Positions 8,801-18,700 are shown, counted from the stretch's first letter. The stretch: DNA of 25,000 bases from Dermatophagoides farinae (GCF_024713945.1 NC_134682.1:5210001-5235000); one strand, 5' to 3'. Numbers and translations: made by a program. The notes: generated by a model not told the origin, from the sequence alone.

Positions 8801-10116
8801 TCTCTAACTGTCCAATTTTTGACTTTATCATTGAGATTCTGTGATACCAGGGTGAGATCTATGAAAGACGTCAGTCGTCGGTTGCCACGCGTTGTGTCAA
8901 ATGTCGGTTTGATGCCATCATTCAAGATGCACAGGTCATTCTGGATAATTGATGCCAACAATTCTTCTCCTCTTTCATCGTTTATAGGCCCCCAGAAAGT
9001 TGATTTGGCGTTAAAATCGCCAGCGACCAATAATCTTTTGTTGTGAGCATATTGCACAAGATTGTCTAGATTTCTAATGGTTGGCTCGATTGCTACACCT
9101 GGTTGTGAATATACGGAGGCGATAATAAAGCCGTTTATCTCGATGACAACAAAATCGGTATATGACAGTGATGATATTATAATTGGTGTGATCATTGGAT
9201 TGAAAATTAAGATACAGCTTCGAACTGGCAAACAAACATTGGACGTTGGTGGATTATTGTTAATTGGCTGATTAGACGATACTTGTTGGATGGCAGACGG
9301 CAAAACATGATCAACAAGTGGCGATGGTTGAATGCTTGGCACCTGGTTGACGGACACTGGCGGAGCACAAGAATTTGGTTGAGCACATGACACATTAACC
9401 GTTGGCACATGGTGGACGTTTGGTTGACACACTAGTGGATCGCTTGGCACCTGGTTGGTTAACGCTGGCGGGGCACAAGGATCTGGCTGAACATATGACA
9501 TATGAACAGTCGGCACTTGGTGACTACTTTGTTGACACACCTGTGGATCACTTGGCACCTGGTTGATAAACACTGGCGGGGCACAAGGATCTGGTTGAAC
9601 ACATGACATATGAACAGCCGGCACTTGGTGACTACTTTGTTGGCACACCTGTGGATCACTTGGCACCTGGTTGGTAAACACTGGCGGGGCATAAGGATCT
9701 GGTTGAACATATGACACATGGTGGACACCTGACACATGATTGACACAAGATGGTTGATGGTGAGAACTTGACGATTGATTGGAACTAGACACATGGATGG
9801 CACTTTGAATTTGGCTGACACTTGGTATATAAGACACCGATGGAGTTTGAGAGACAGGAAGTGAATGACTAGCAACAGACAGGTGGGATGAGTTGGTGAT
9901 GGATATGAAAGAATTGGTGGCATATATTGGACGGTATTTTTTGTCAATGTTTGGAATATTGTTACGGATGGGAGGCTCAGACACAAGAGCAATGTCGATT
10001 TTGTTTTTGTCACAGAAGTTAAGAAATTGGCTGAGTGCACTGGGGGACTTGTTGCAGTTGATTTGCGCGATTATAGCTGGTTCAGATTGGATTGTTGATT
10101 GAGCGTAGTTATACAT
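5821..10116 (-). CDS. E1 ORF2: endonuclease-reverse transcriptase with split endonuclease
   Basis: This 1431-residue polyprotein makes the nick and the cDNA for target-primed reverse transcription. The APE-type endonuclease starts at about residue 14 (IIAQINCNKS) and includes SEPP (Glu47), GDFN (Asp367), IDLT (Asp420) and SDHR (Asp445, His446). Residues about 68-294 interrupt it with Ser-rich sequence and 36-residue repeats that E2 lacks. RT spans about 670-1000, with AYADD at 913-917. The stretch AYRTAPIIATSAIADFPLID (1079-1098) is typical after the thumb in R1/Jockey-type elements. An RNase H-like region (about 1150-1275) has Asn at two expected Asp positions. TGHGQFG is at 1344-1350, and a CCHC finger has C1364, C1366, H1375 and C1380. 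The ATG at 10116 overlaps the ORF1 stop (ATGTATAA), which suggests coupled translation. No internal stop is present. Confidence 0.92.
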   Translation of the reverse strand: MYNYAQSTIQSEPAIIAQINCNKSPSALSQFLNFCDKNKIDIALVSEPPIRNNIPNIDKKYRPIYATNSFISITNSSHLSVASHSLPVSQTPSVSYIPSVSQIQSAIHVSSSNQSSSSHHQPSCVNHVSGVHHVSYVQPDPYAPPVFTNQVPSDPQVCQQSSHQVPAVHMSCVQPDPCAPPVFINQVPSDPQVCQQSSHQVPTVHMSYVQPDPCAPPALTNQVPSDPLVCQPNVHHVPTVNVSCAQPNSCAPPVSVNQVPSIQPSPLVDHVLPSAIQQVSSNQPINNNPPTSNVCLPVRSCILIFNPMITPIIISSLSYTDFVVIEINGFIIASVYSQPGVAIEPTIRNLDNLVQYAHNKRLLVAGDFNAKSTFWGPINDERGEELLASIIQNDLCILNDGIKPTFDTTRGNRRLTSFIDLTLVSQNLNDKVKNWTVRDDIHNSDHRPIITVINNIRLTSSDSGTTVRWSTANIDWSAWSSEIGNGLDGHSITCDDIDSIDDRQQLDLVIAIFTNIVQQTCDKFCAKYINKRTRCDTWHKDNELRQIVIKQRQVYRKIRQCYNQLALQRYKNEFQQLRQQYRDHLQNLKFKAFDKHINGEGQANCFQKVSRLIKNSGHVIVKTIDGTNSPAESTIKLVDALFPTDDIDNDTDEQKSLRRYIDLWLRKNHTVISPPPISMHELHRAITKFKDGTAPGYDGISPKILKNLWISFPEILLAIYNACLRLNYMPYVWKTAIVRIIPKPGKDDYSKTNAYRPIGLLSTMGKAFERIIANRISGHLLNNGHLSTSQFGFVAGRSTDHAVYNLNRDIESAMASNNHVALISLDIRGAFDHAWHPFIINQLIDYRTPIYLIKTMANYQMDRRICGSHGGVSFCKETNRGVVQGSMLGPLNWNIVVNNLLMKNLGPDIKMQAYADDIAIIVSSKCQTYLPIKINNVLKLAYEWGAKCKLTFSEAKTQVMFVTRRINRPIYSPVIMNGIEIKPVEQMKILGVIFDHRLDYRPHIHYAVSKAVKVYRAVNSIARKTYGLGPRVLQLIHHCIIEPIIAYGAVVTRRAVQYQHVIKELRQMLKPMAQKATMAYRTAPIIATSAIADFPLIDLLINYRATVVNARVTKLYSHLDSDIPVDIEEVRESSADVRINFILREPAVFPPIRIFMKSILTNHGIGTAFMAFNQNNRIITKSYRLPVYCTLQQADFFCISMAIEWSSVNLGQQATYIMTNNIGTVQHLKRIDHRKTQRLANIITTMANNNITIMWHKVDRENRWYRNLKQLARRTGKHRNRNYDYDRIQLNVIKKLERRDMLAEWNNKYTNDRFGTTIKTICPQLGDARQFSRVINRFLTQTLTGHGQFGSYLARFGISYDIACICGFPVQDVPHLINDCPMLNRLRNDFWLASRTTTDPISKIEKRAIFYANIAIFADVNRNAIHQLRPP
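9274..9705 (-). repeat. 108-bp coding minisatellite inside the E1 endonuclease
   Basis: Four in-frame units of 36 codons start at Gln138, Gln174, Gln210 and Gln246 of ORF2 (consensus QPDPCAPPVF-NQVPSDPQVC, then QQSSHQVPTVHMS-V). The fourth is the most diverged. Ser/His/Val-rich low-complexity sequence (residues about 70-137) lies before them. The units are rich in Pro, Gln, Cys and His. Period times three keeps the frame regardless of copy number. Confidence 0.9.
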
Positions 10117-10311
10117 CGAGGCTGTATTGAACTTTGTCGGCTATGCGTTGTAGCATTCTAGCATATATTGGACATGATTTTGAAATGCTGTTGTGGTTAC
10201 ACGGATCGTTGAAGCCAGATTTTCGGCAGTTAACACATCTCGGTGGTCTCATTTTGTTTGGACAGTCATCAAATTTGTGGAAAAGAGCACAGTGAAAACA
10301 AATGGGGTTGG
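10109..10311 (-). CDS. E1 ORF1 (gag-like), C-terminal fragment
   Basis: The - strand frame ending at TAA (10111-10109) is open back to the poly-T. It encodes about 67 residues beginning TNPICFHCALFHKFDDC. CFHC-ALF-H-KFDD-C fits the CX2CX3HX4C zinc knuckle exactly. A second finger starts CVNC and continues to H and SISKSCPIYAR, resembling the H...CP(V/I)Y end of gag fingers in R1/Jockey-type elements. This is the RNA-binding tail of the ORF1 protein, which forms the RNP with element RNA. The stop overlaps the ORF2 start by 8 nt. The rest of ORF1 is missing because E4's poly(A) joins here without TTAGG. Confidence 0.85.
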
Positions 10312-10343
<32 letters not shown>

Positions 10344-12148
10344 TGAACTTTATTCTTTTAAAAACAGATCGGCGATGGCCAATCAAGGCATTCAAAATGG
10401 CAATACAAATCGGCCAGGAAAAAATGGAATCGATCAATGGAAATAAAGGAAAAAACAGACAATAAAATAAAGAATAAAAACTAACAAAGAATAAAAAAAA
10501 TATAATAAAAAAAAAGTACATTTCAATTAATTTAAATTGTGTCCAGTGTTTGTGTATGTGTCCAATGGAATAGAATGTATAAAATGGAATCTGGTGTGTT
10601 GGCTAAGCCAATATGTGTGTGTGTGTATGCGATTTGAATGTGTGTGTGTCTGTTTGTGTTCGATCAAAGACAGAAAATTTGGTGTGTTTATGATCACAAT
10701 AATGAAAATGGAATGAAATAAAAAATTGTGATCGATGATTGATTTGTATTTGTTGTTGGTCGTCGATATATCTGACAGCATAACTCACTAGGCTGCGAGA
10801 ACTGATGATCTGAAGATTTGTCGAGACTTATATACATTTGATAAATCAATTCCCTACACTGTTCGTAATGCTTTATCGGTTATTGAGGGGGAAAAAGAGG
10901 GGAAAAACTACGAGAAAGAAATCTATTGGTCGTTCATAATGTTCAAAATCTATCATTGTACAGTGGCAATGTAACTCAGTGATTGTCAAGTGTCGTATGT
11001 CGACCGGCGTTGTCTACATATTTCTATGCTAAAGATAATGGCGCCAAACGTAGTTTTTACGTCGGGTCGATTGATCTTTCTATTGTTGGCTCAAATTTGG
11101 CGGTATATTTTCTGTCAATTGTGCATGCGTGTGTTTGTTGACAGTGATGAAGACATCTGTTTGTGTTGTGTTTTGATTTTTGTTGTGATCGATTAATGTG
11201 CATGAATATGACTTACAATTTGTTCAATGATGAGTTGGCGTCAATTTTCACACTGCTTGGCCACATTTTGTTTTCTGCTCATTTTTGACTTGTTGTTGTT
11301 TGTTGTTGATCGAAGATTGGCTCCAATTAGCCATCCAATTGAATTGTTCGAGATATGGTTCCAAAAGAATACGAGCACTGTGTTGATATACTGGTGGAAT
11401 GTATCATGTTTAAAATTGTCGTTTTTATGTTGCTGGTTTTTATAATTTTCGTTTTTATTTCCCCAGGTCCGGAATATCGATTTTTATCAATCGTTGCTCT
11501 GATGATGATCGTCCAGTTGGAAATTCCCATGGCCAAAGTTTATTTGTGATATGTTGAATCGTGTTGTTGTTGATGATGATTTTTACTTCTTGTTTTTATG
11601 TTCTAGTCTGGTTTGGAATATCAATCATCGTTATTCGTTACTTTGGTGGTGATTGTCCGGACGGAAATTCCAGTGACCGGTGATTATCTGTGATATTTGA
11701 TTTGTTGTTCGTTGATTTTAATTCTTGTTTTTATCATTCTAGTGCTGGTAAGAAATATCGACTGTCGTTATTCGTTGCTTCAATGGTGGTCGTCCTTAAT
11801 GGAGATTTCGATGCCAGTTGTATCTGTGATATATTTATTCCATACATTATTATTCATTGATTGGTACTGGACTTTTGTTAAATATTTAATCGATGATCAT
11901 GATGCCGATACTCTGGTGACGAATGGATGGTGGAAATTCAACTGTTGCTGTTTTGTTTGTCGATTCTGCCGATGTCAATTTTTGAAATTATTATTATGAC
12001 TTTTATGTATATTTGAATCAAATTTTGTAATGCCATTTTCGTTCACTTGTAGGGGAACCAACTGTTGGATGTGTGATGATTTCGTTCGTTGTTGGATGGA
12101 TCGAAATTGATAATGACAGATCTGTGTTGATGAATTCTTGTTGGGATG
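10312..12148 (-). mobile_element. E4: 5'-truncated retrotransposon, 3' UTR only
   Basis: Poly-T 10312-10338 (27 nt), a sense AATAAA (TTTATT near 10350) and the 3' box GATCGGCGATGGCCAATC at 10367-10384 define the 3' end. GT tracts run at about 10545-10655. The rest is 1.5 kb of T-rich noncoding sequence with a triplicated module (11447-11850), ending where TTAGG begins at 12149. No ORF2 sequence remains. Small frames on either strand look like chance openings. It joins E1's truncated ORF1 directly. Confidence 0.75.
11447..11850. repeat. three imperfect tandem repeats of about 140 bp in E4
   Basis: Each unit runs TTTTTAT, (T)TCTAG or CCCAGG, then (G)AATATCGA, TCGTT, a GATGGTCGTCC-like stretch, GGAAATTCC or similar, and ends near TGTGATAT. 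Unit starts are about 11447, 11591 and 11729. Identity is moderate, so the duplication is old. Confidence 0.65.
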
Positions 12149-12250
12149 TTAGGTTGGGTTAGGTTAGGTTGGGTTAGGTTAGGTTAGGTTAGGTTGGTAG
12201 GTTAGGTTAGGTTAGGTTGGTTAGGTTGGGTTAGGTTAGGTTAGGTTAGG
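12149..12250 (+). repeat. TTAGG array, 102 bp
   Basis: TTAGG units are mixed with TTGGG and shortened variants. The array lies between the truncated 5' end of E4 and the poly-T of E5. Confidence 0.92.
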
Positions 12251-12283
<33 letters not shown>

Positions 12284-13045
12284 AAATAAATTTTATTTTT
12301 CTTTCTTTAAAAAATAGGTCGGCAATGGCCAAACCAAGAACTTCGATCAAATTACAACTCAATAAAAATAATGGATTCGATTGAAGATGAAAGTAAAAAA
12401 AAAAACACACATATAAAATAATAATAAAAAAAGTAACAAAAATAAAATTGAAATAAAATTTGATTTAAATTAATTTAGAGTGTGTTCATGTCATTGTATG
12501 TGAGGGGAGAAAGAAAATAGGAAAAAGAAAAACCCTGTGTGTGCCGGTGTATATACCTGTGCGTGTGTACCTGTGCCATGCAGGTTTGACATATGTGGAT
12601 GGCAATGAAATGATTGTATGTTTGTGTGGTGTGTGTGAAAGATTGTCGTGAAATGAAGAGAAAAGAAAACGACAAAAATACAAGGATCGACAATGTGAAA
12701 GACGATATGATTTGGTGTGGAAAGAAAACAAATCAAGAATGAACAAAATATCTTTCATCATACCAATAGGTTGTTCGAATTGCAAAGTTTTGCCGGTTTT
12801 GCAAAAATATTTATATGAAAAAAATTTGTATCTTGTTGTGGTGTCCTAACATTTTTTATGTCGATAGTGGCATGTGAAATAGTGAGGATAACAATCTCAT
12901 AATGTTCAAATTTCATATCAAAGAAAAGGATTTTTGTCTTTTGTTTTGTTTCCTGAACTATCCTGGTTGAATTGATTTGGCGGCAAAAAATGAACGATTA
13001 TTTACATGTTCGTGTGCATGCGTGTATATTTGTTGTTGTGAATGG
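12251..13045 (-). mobile_element. E5: 5'-truncated retrotransposon, 3' UTR only
   Basis: Poly-T 12251-12276 (26 nt), sense AATAAA near 12290 and the 3' box GGTCGGCAATGGCCAAACC (12317-12335) define the end. GT/CA tracts lie at about 12535-12645. It ends at two TTAGG units (13046-13055). About 770 nt of 3' UTR remain and there is no coding sequence. Its box is intermediate between the E1-type and E2-type forms. Confidence 0.75.
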
Positions 13046-13055
13046 TTAGGTTAGG
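13046..13055 (+). repeat. TTAGG x2
   Basis: Two perfect units, preceded by GG, separate E5 from the poly-T of E2. Confidence 0.8.
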
Positions 13056-13225
13056 TTTTTTTTTTTTTTTTTTTTATTTTAAAAATTCCGATTTTATTAG
13101 CGGCAATGGCCACTTAATTCAATATAAAAATAATCATAAAAATGATTACAATTGTAGAAAAATAAAAAATAAAAAATTAACAATAATAAAATTAATTTAA
13201 GAAAAAATAAAATTTTCCCTATGTG

Positions 13226-13410
13226 TTCCATCAGGTGCTAACCATTTTCCTCCTATAGGTGCCGACCAGATGGTTCCAGGTAAGTATGGCCAACTGTTTT
13301 TCTTCCCATACAGGTGGCTGACGTGGTGGGTGGCGAGTCCATTTCATTTTTTCCTATAGGTGCCTGCCGGATGGATCGATGGTAAGTATCACGGTAGGTA
13401 TAAATCGGTA
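13226..13410 (+). repeat. tandem cassettes resembling short exons with splice sites
   Basis: Acceptor-like sequences ending in AG (ATCAG, CCTCCTATAG, TTCCCATACAG, TTCCTATAG; AG ending at 13234, 13258, 13313, 13359) are each followed by GTG. Donor-like GTAAGT occurs at 13280, 13382 and 13408. Two units thus enclose 21-22 nt (13259-13279 and 13360-13381) of the form GTGCC-NCC-GATGG. The units are imperfect repeats about 47-54 nt apart. They read on the strand opposite to the retrotransposon. Confidence 0.45.
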
Positions 13411-13734
13411 AGTACAATTAGGGCCAGCACAATAGGTACACTACCGGATACATGGCTAGGCTAGGCGACAGCATTATTTGTAGGGCAGCCTGTGGAACAC
13501 ATAGGGTAGCTAGAAATACAATAAATAAATAAATAATACATGGAATGGGAATGATGACGGACAGAGGTGCGACTTGGAAGTAACAATAAATAAATAAATA
13601 AGAAAGGGTGCACACATGAACCGATAGAAATGAAAAACAATAAATAAATAATAAATAAGATCCAAACGGCTGGTATTCCGTTAGTGTTGGCCATTGATTG
13701 ATGATGACGGAGGATACCAGCCGGGATACAGTGT

Positions 13735-14345
13735 GTCTTGTGTGTGTGTGAGTAACATGCATTTGTGTGTGTATGTACAATAAGCATCACAGGTTTTAAA
13801 TCAATCAATCACCTGCTTCCGCTTCTGTGTCCTGTGTGTGTCTGTATTGTGTACCAGCTTCAATCTGACAGAGGCATGAGGGAAGGCCCAGAACGAGAGT
13901 GATACACGACTCAGCGAACCAGGTGAAATCGTTTGCCTACTCCGTAAGTGAGCCACATTACGGTGCATGTCAGATGTCGGCAGTTGTGTTGTTTGTGTAA
14001 ACGAGCCAGGTTGGTTATGTGCGTGATTTTTAAGAAAAAATTTTACATAACGATGGAAAACCAGCCGAATATTCAAATGTGTCTAGTGTGTGTGTGAGTA
14101 ACATGCATTTATGTGTGTATGTACAATAAGCATCACAGGTTTTAAATCAATCAATCACCTGCTTCCGCTTCTGTGTCCTGTGTGTGTCTGTATTGTGTAC
14201 CAGCTTAGTCTGACAGAGGCATGAGGGAAGGCCCAGAACGAGAGTGATACACGACTCAGCGAACCAGGTGAAATCGTTTGCCTACTCCGTAAGTGAGCCA
14301 CGTTACGGTGCATGTCAGATGTCGGCAGTTGTGTTGTTTGTGTAT
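13735..14345. repeat. 265-nt direct duplication in E2 3' UTR
   Basis: About 13735-13999 and 14081-14345 are nearly identical (period 346 nt, with a few substitutions and a small indel after GTACCAGCTT). They are separated by an 81-nt spacer. Each contains a GT tract, CTTCCGCTTCTGTGTCCTG and GTGCATGTCAGATGTCGG. Confidence 0.88.
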
Positions 14346-15232
14346 ATGTATCAAATCGTGGCGTGAACAGATGTCCGGGAGAAACCAGTGTGACTTGGTG
14401 CCAGTAATGGTGTGAGAAAAAGCCAGTGATGATCCAGTGGTCGAGCGAAGGTCCAAAAGCCAGAAAGTCCAGTGTGTAGCCAGGGATGATACCAGGAGGT
14501 CCAAAAGTCAGAGCGAGGTTCCAGAAGCCAAGGCACAATCCAACCGAGCAATTTCTTGATTGTATGGCACAGAGGTCAGCAATTTGATCACAAAAAATGG
14601 TCACTTATTGACTTGGCCACAATTTTGGTGGTTGTTGTTGAAAATCACAAGTTAAAAAATTTTTAGCAAAAATCACAACACAAAAGGCTCGGGACATGAA
14701 GAGCACGCTGTTTTTTGGCTGTCTTTATATGCTCTCTCGGTGGTTGTGAATAATGTGCACATATCATAAAAATTCGATTGCTAGTGGTCGATCGTGCTAC
14801 AATGTACTTGCACATGAGGCATCATGCTCAATCATTTCGTTCTGGAAGATCACAAAAAATTTCAAAGTAAAAACACAGCGCAAATGCGCATGATTAAAGC
14901 TGTGCCGGCACGAAGAACTTGTGCATGTGTATTGGCATGTTGAGCACCACGTAAAAACAAAAGTACGTCATATATGGCTGGCTATTTGTTTACATTTGAA
15001 TTCACTGGCTATTTAGCACAATTTTAACAAGTTGATCACAATTTTAATTTTGGACGTTGCTGGAACCAATTTGGCAAGGACAATTCACTTGGCGACCATG
15101 AAAAAATGTTCATTGGTGGATCACATTCGGTGAGCAGAAAATTCGTTTTGATGATTAAAAATACTGTTTTGTTTTTCATTTCAGGTTGATGATTTAAAGA
15201 AAAACGATTCAATAATGTTGTCACGGTACTAG

Positions 15233-15269
15233 GTCGCGGCTGTTTACGGGAGCCACCCTGGAGCGAACC
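15233..15269 (-). other. conserved two-stem motif, E2 copy
   Basis: The outer stem is GGTCGC/GCGAACC (one bulged A) and the inner stem GGCT/AGCC, with loop GTTTACGGG followed by ACCCTG. It is about 2.16 kb from the poly(A). Primary sequence of the outer stem differs completely from E1 and E3, while pairing is kept. Confidence 0.65.
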
Positions 15270-15738
15270 TAGGCATATCATTGGTAATGTTGTGTCCTGT
15301 GTGTGTATGTTCGTCTGTCACTGTGTTGTGTCCTGTGTTTGTGTATAAACAATAAAATTCATGTTAAAAACAGTGTTGGTAATCTGTTGTGTCGGTGTCA
15401 ATGATATGGTGAAGAATCGATGATAATTGTTCAATAATAAATAAATAGATGATAATACTGTTGGTTTATGTTCACCGATTAACACTGGCATAAATATAAT
15501 ACTGACGGTTTGCACATTTCAAAAATAATTATAATACTGGTTGTTGACATTTGTTCATTGTGGAGATGCTGACCGGCGAAATTCAATGATGATGACGACA
15601 AGAATGCAATCACTAGTTAAATAAGTCACAACGTTGATCATTTCGGTGGATGATGAAAAATAAATATATCACAGATAAATAATGATGAAGTGGTGGATGA
15701 TGAAATGATGAGAATAAATAACACCTCGATGATCACGT

Positions 15739-18700
15739 TTACGTTATTGGAGTGTGATATTGATGGATTCCATTGTTTAGTTCATTTGCCCGGATCGCAA
15801 TTTGTTCATAAAATACCACTTCGAGTTTGATCAATTCAATTGGCGAAATGCAATTCCTACGAGCCATGTCGAATCTGTACCGCGGTTCATTCATCAAGGG
15901 ACAATCAAATTTCAGGTGGTGGACACTTTGTTCCGATAGTCCACATTGGCAATTCGCATCATCACGACGACCAATTTTTTCCAGATATTTGCCAAATTGG
16001 CCATGACCGGTAAGCGACATCGTAAGCCATTTGTTGACAAATGGGGCAAACTTTCTGACATCGTCAACATTCGGATGCAGCTGTTTGATATTGGAGCCAT
16101 ATTTATCTTCAATGTAAATTTTGTTCCAGTTAGCCAGTAAACGTTTTCGTTCGACTTTTTTCACATATGACATTGGCATTAAATTGAATTTAAATTCAAG
16201 GCTACTGGTGGCTGCATCTCGCGCCCATTTACGAACGTCGTGCCATATCTGGTCAGTTGGGTTGACTTTCTGCCAATGAATGGTCATGTTGTTGTTGGTC
16301 ATAGCCATCATAATTTTCCTTGCCAGGTTGATTGTTTCCTTGCGGTCATTTTTCAAAATATGTTTGATTGCCCCAATGTTGTTATTGATGATGGTGATAA
16401 CAGCAGCTGAACTGAATTTTTCTTTTGCAAAATTAACCGCTTCAAGGATGACAAATAGGTCGGCCTGTAGATTCGAACAATAAGGCGGGAATCGATAATA
16501 TTTTGTTACTATGTGGTATGTTCCATTATAAACGGCAAAGCATCCACCAATTGAATGTCGCATGCGGACTATTTTCGTTATAAAATGATGATACGTGCAG
16601 GCGAATAATTGATTGGCAACAATATTGGGTGGTAGGTCGACCATGTTGTCTGCACAATCCGGGATATCAATATCAATAAAATCATCACCAAATTTATAAT
16701 TGCCATGAATTCTTGCCAGGGATACACTTGCTTCGTACATAATTTCCAGTTCCAGTGGTGCGATATCAGCGATTGCTGTTGTCGATATGAATGATGCAGT
16801 ACGATATGAACCAGAAATTAATTGCGCCCATGGTCGAACGAATTGTCGAAGGTGATTCCACATGTATTTAAATACAATCGCGTGTTTCCAAATTGCCGCC
16901 GCGTATGTGATCGTCGGAACAACTACAGATCGATAAATCATTTTTAAAATGTGTGGTCGCATTCCCAAATTCCGATGAACCATGGCCAAAATCTGCCGGT
17001 AAATACGCGTGGTTTTTTCAATAACCAAATGTAGATGCGGACGGAAATCACGTTTTCGATCGATGGTCACACCCAGGATTTTTGTCTGTTCCACATAATC
17101 AATTCGTCTATTATCGACCATTATTGTGGGTAGGACGGGCAACCGCAATTTTCTCGACATGTACATGATCACCGATTTTTCTGCAGACATATGCAGTTTA
17201 ACCGAATTGCACCAATCAGTCGCCATACGCATGAATTTCGATGCCAGTATACCCAGTTGGTTTAAATCACGATGAGCAATCACGGCGGCAATATCATCGG
17301 CGAATGCTTGTACATGGATGTTGGCACCAAAATCTTTGTGCAGGAATTCATCGATGATAAGATTCCAAAGTAGCGGACCCATTACTGAGCCTTGCACTGT
17401 GCCACGGTTTGTGGTTTTCGCCAACGTTGTGCCACCATAGGTGGTTACCACACGTCGATCATCCATATAGTTTGCCATAATTCGGACGATGTAATCCGGG
17501 CATTTTTTCGCCACCAGCCGGTCTATGATCCCAGGATTCCATGCATGGTTGAACGCACCTTTGATATCAATTGATGCCATTATCACGTGATTTCCATCTC
17601 GCTGTTGGTGGTCAATTCTGCACATCAGCTGGTCGAGCGCATGGATCGTTGATTTGCCGCTCGTGAAGCCATACTGGTTGGTCGACATTGGGCAATTGGT
17701 GGCAAGCGATCGACGAATTCTACCGGCCATAATGCTTTCCAATATTTTGCCAAGTATCGGTAACAGGCCAATAGGCCGAAAGCTGCTCGTTTGACCGTAG
17801 TTTGTTTTACCCGGTTTCGGGATTATTCGCACCGTTGATATCTTCCACAGATACGGAACATGACCAGTACGTATACATGCATTCATTATAGCCGTCATCA
17901 TTTCGGGAAAAAATGCCAACAATTTCTTACATATTTCTGGACTTATATTGTCGAATCCTGGAGATTTGTCATTTTTAATTTTCGTCACGATATTAAATAA
18001 TTCACGTGTCGTTACATCCGGAAAATCAAGGCATTCACCACGTCTTTCATCCAGCCAATTTTCATTCGATAGCCGTATTTCTGTTTGTCGTGTGGTATCA
18101 TCATCAATAAAGTCGTCGGGAAACAAATCATCCAATAATTTTTTAACTGTTACTTCAGGATCATCACAGCCAGCCAATGTTTGTGCAGGAATACTAATCT
18201 GATGTTTCAACAGCCGGCAGACTTTTTCATATTGGTTGGTATCATCACCCATTTGTTGGCGGAGGAATTCTTCCTTTAATGTATCTAACCGGCCTCTGTA
18301 AGCAGTTCGCAGCCGGTGATATTCGCTCGTTAGATGGTCGGGGATATGATCCCTTCGGTGACGGCGAATTCTACGATACAGTTGTTTTTGTCTGTTGGCC
18401 AGCTGTTTCAACTCATCGTCATCATGCCATGGTAGCCTGCGTCGACGGTAAACGTTATATTTACGGAAACTTTGATCACTCACAGTTTTAATGATTGTGG
18501 TGAGACTGGCAATTGCAAAGTCCAAACGTTCAGCATCGTTTATGTCATCAAAAAATGTTTCGTCGATGTGGTGCCAATCCAATGAATATTTAAGCGAGTC
18601 CGCCCATCCGTCCCAATCAGCATTGTTGGTGTTCCATCGAACGGTAGTATGGCGAGGTGGTTGTGACCACTGACCGTTGATGTCTGCATTGAATGTTATC

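Larger units (their letters stand above)
3243..10311 (-). mobile_element. E1: near-complete R1-clade-like (SART/TRAS-like) non-LTR retrotransposon
   Basis: Read on the - strand the element has the end of ORF1 (zinc knuckles), a complete ORF2 overlapping it by 8 nt, a 2.56-kb 3' UTR and a 20-nt poly(A) (poly-T 3243-3262) next to three TTAGG units. The 5' end is lost: ORF1 is cut at about 10311, where the poly-T of E4 begins with no TTAGG between. ORF2 has no stop or frameshift, so the element is recent or still under selection. Clade assignment rests on APE endonuclease, RT, the TGHGQFG motif, the C-terminal CCHC finger and the TTAGG location. Confidence 0.85.
13076..15738 (-). other. E2 3' UTR
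   Basis: This is 2.66 kb without a convincing gene. From the poly(A) inward it holds the 3' box, (AATA)n stretches, splice-like cassettes (13226-13410), more (TAAA)n, a 265-nt direct duplication (13735-14345) and GT tracts. The two-stem motif is at 15233-15269, next to a further GT tract. Neither the hairpin unit nor the long inverted repeat of E1/E3 was found here. The His/Thr-rich frames come from GT repeats. Confidence 0.65.

Noticed and set aside
5836..9271. Several + strand frames of 60-140 residues opposite E1 ORF2, and similar ones opposite E2 and E3
   Set aside because: They lie antisense to long, well-supported ORF2 frames, show no known motif, and are not conserved between E1 and E3 at equivalent places.
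9274..9705. CRISPR-like array of regular repeats
   Set aside because: Adjacent 108-bp units without unique spacers, in frame within a eukaryotic retrotransposon gene, make this a coding minisatellite.
9459..10040. 193-residue - strand frame overlapping E1 ORF2
   Set aside because: It is a shifted reading of the 108-bp minisatellite. A period divisible by three keeps every frame open or closed together, and the main frame carries the endonuclease flanks.
10193..10521. + strand 90-residue frame and - strand frame through the poly-T at 10312
   Set aside because: They run through the poly(A)/poly-T of E4 and combine ORF1 antisense with UTR, which is a junction artefact.
14155..14604. 149-residue - strand frame across the E2 duplication
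   Set aside because: It spans the duplicated block and GT tracts. The two copies are read in frames joined to different sequence, and no motif is recognisable.
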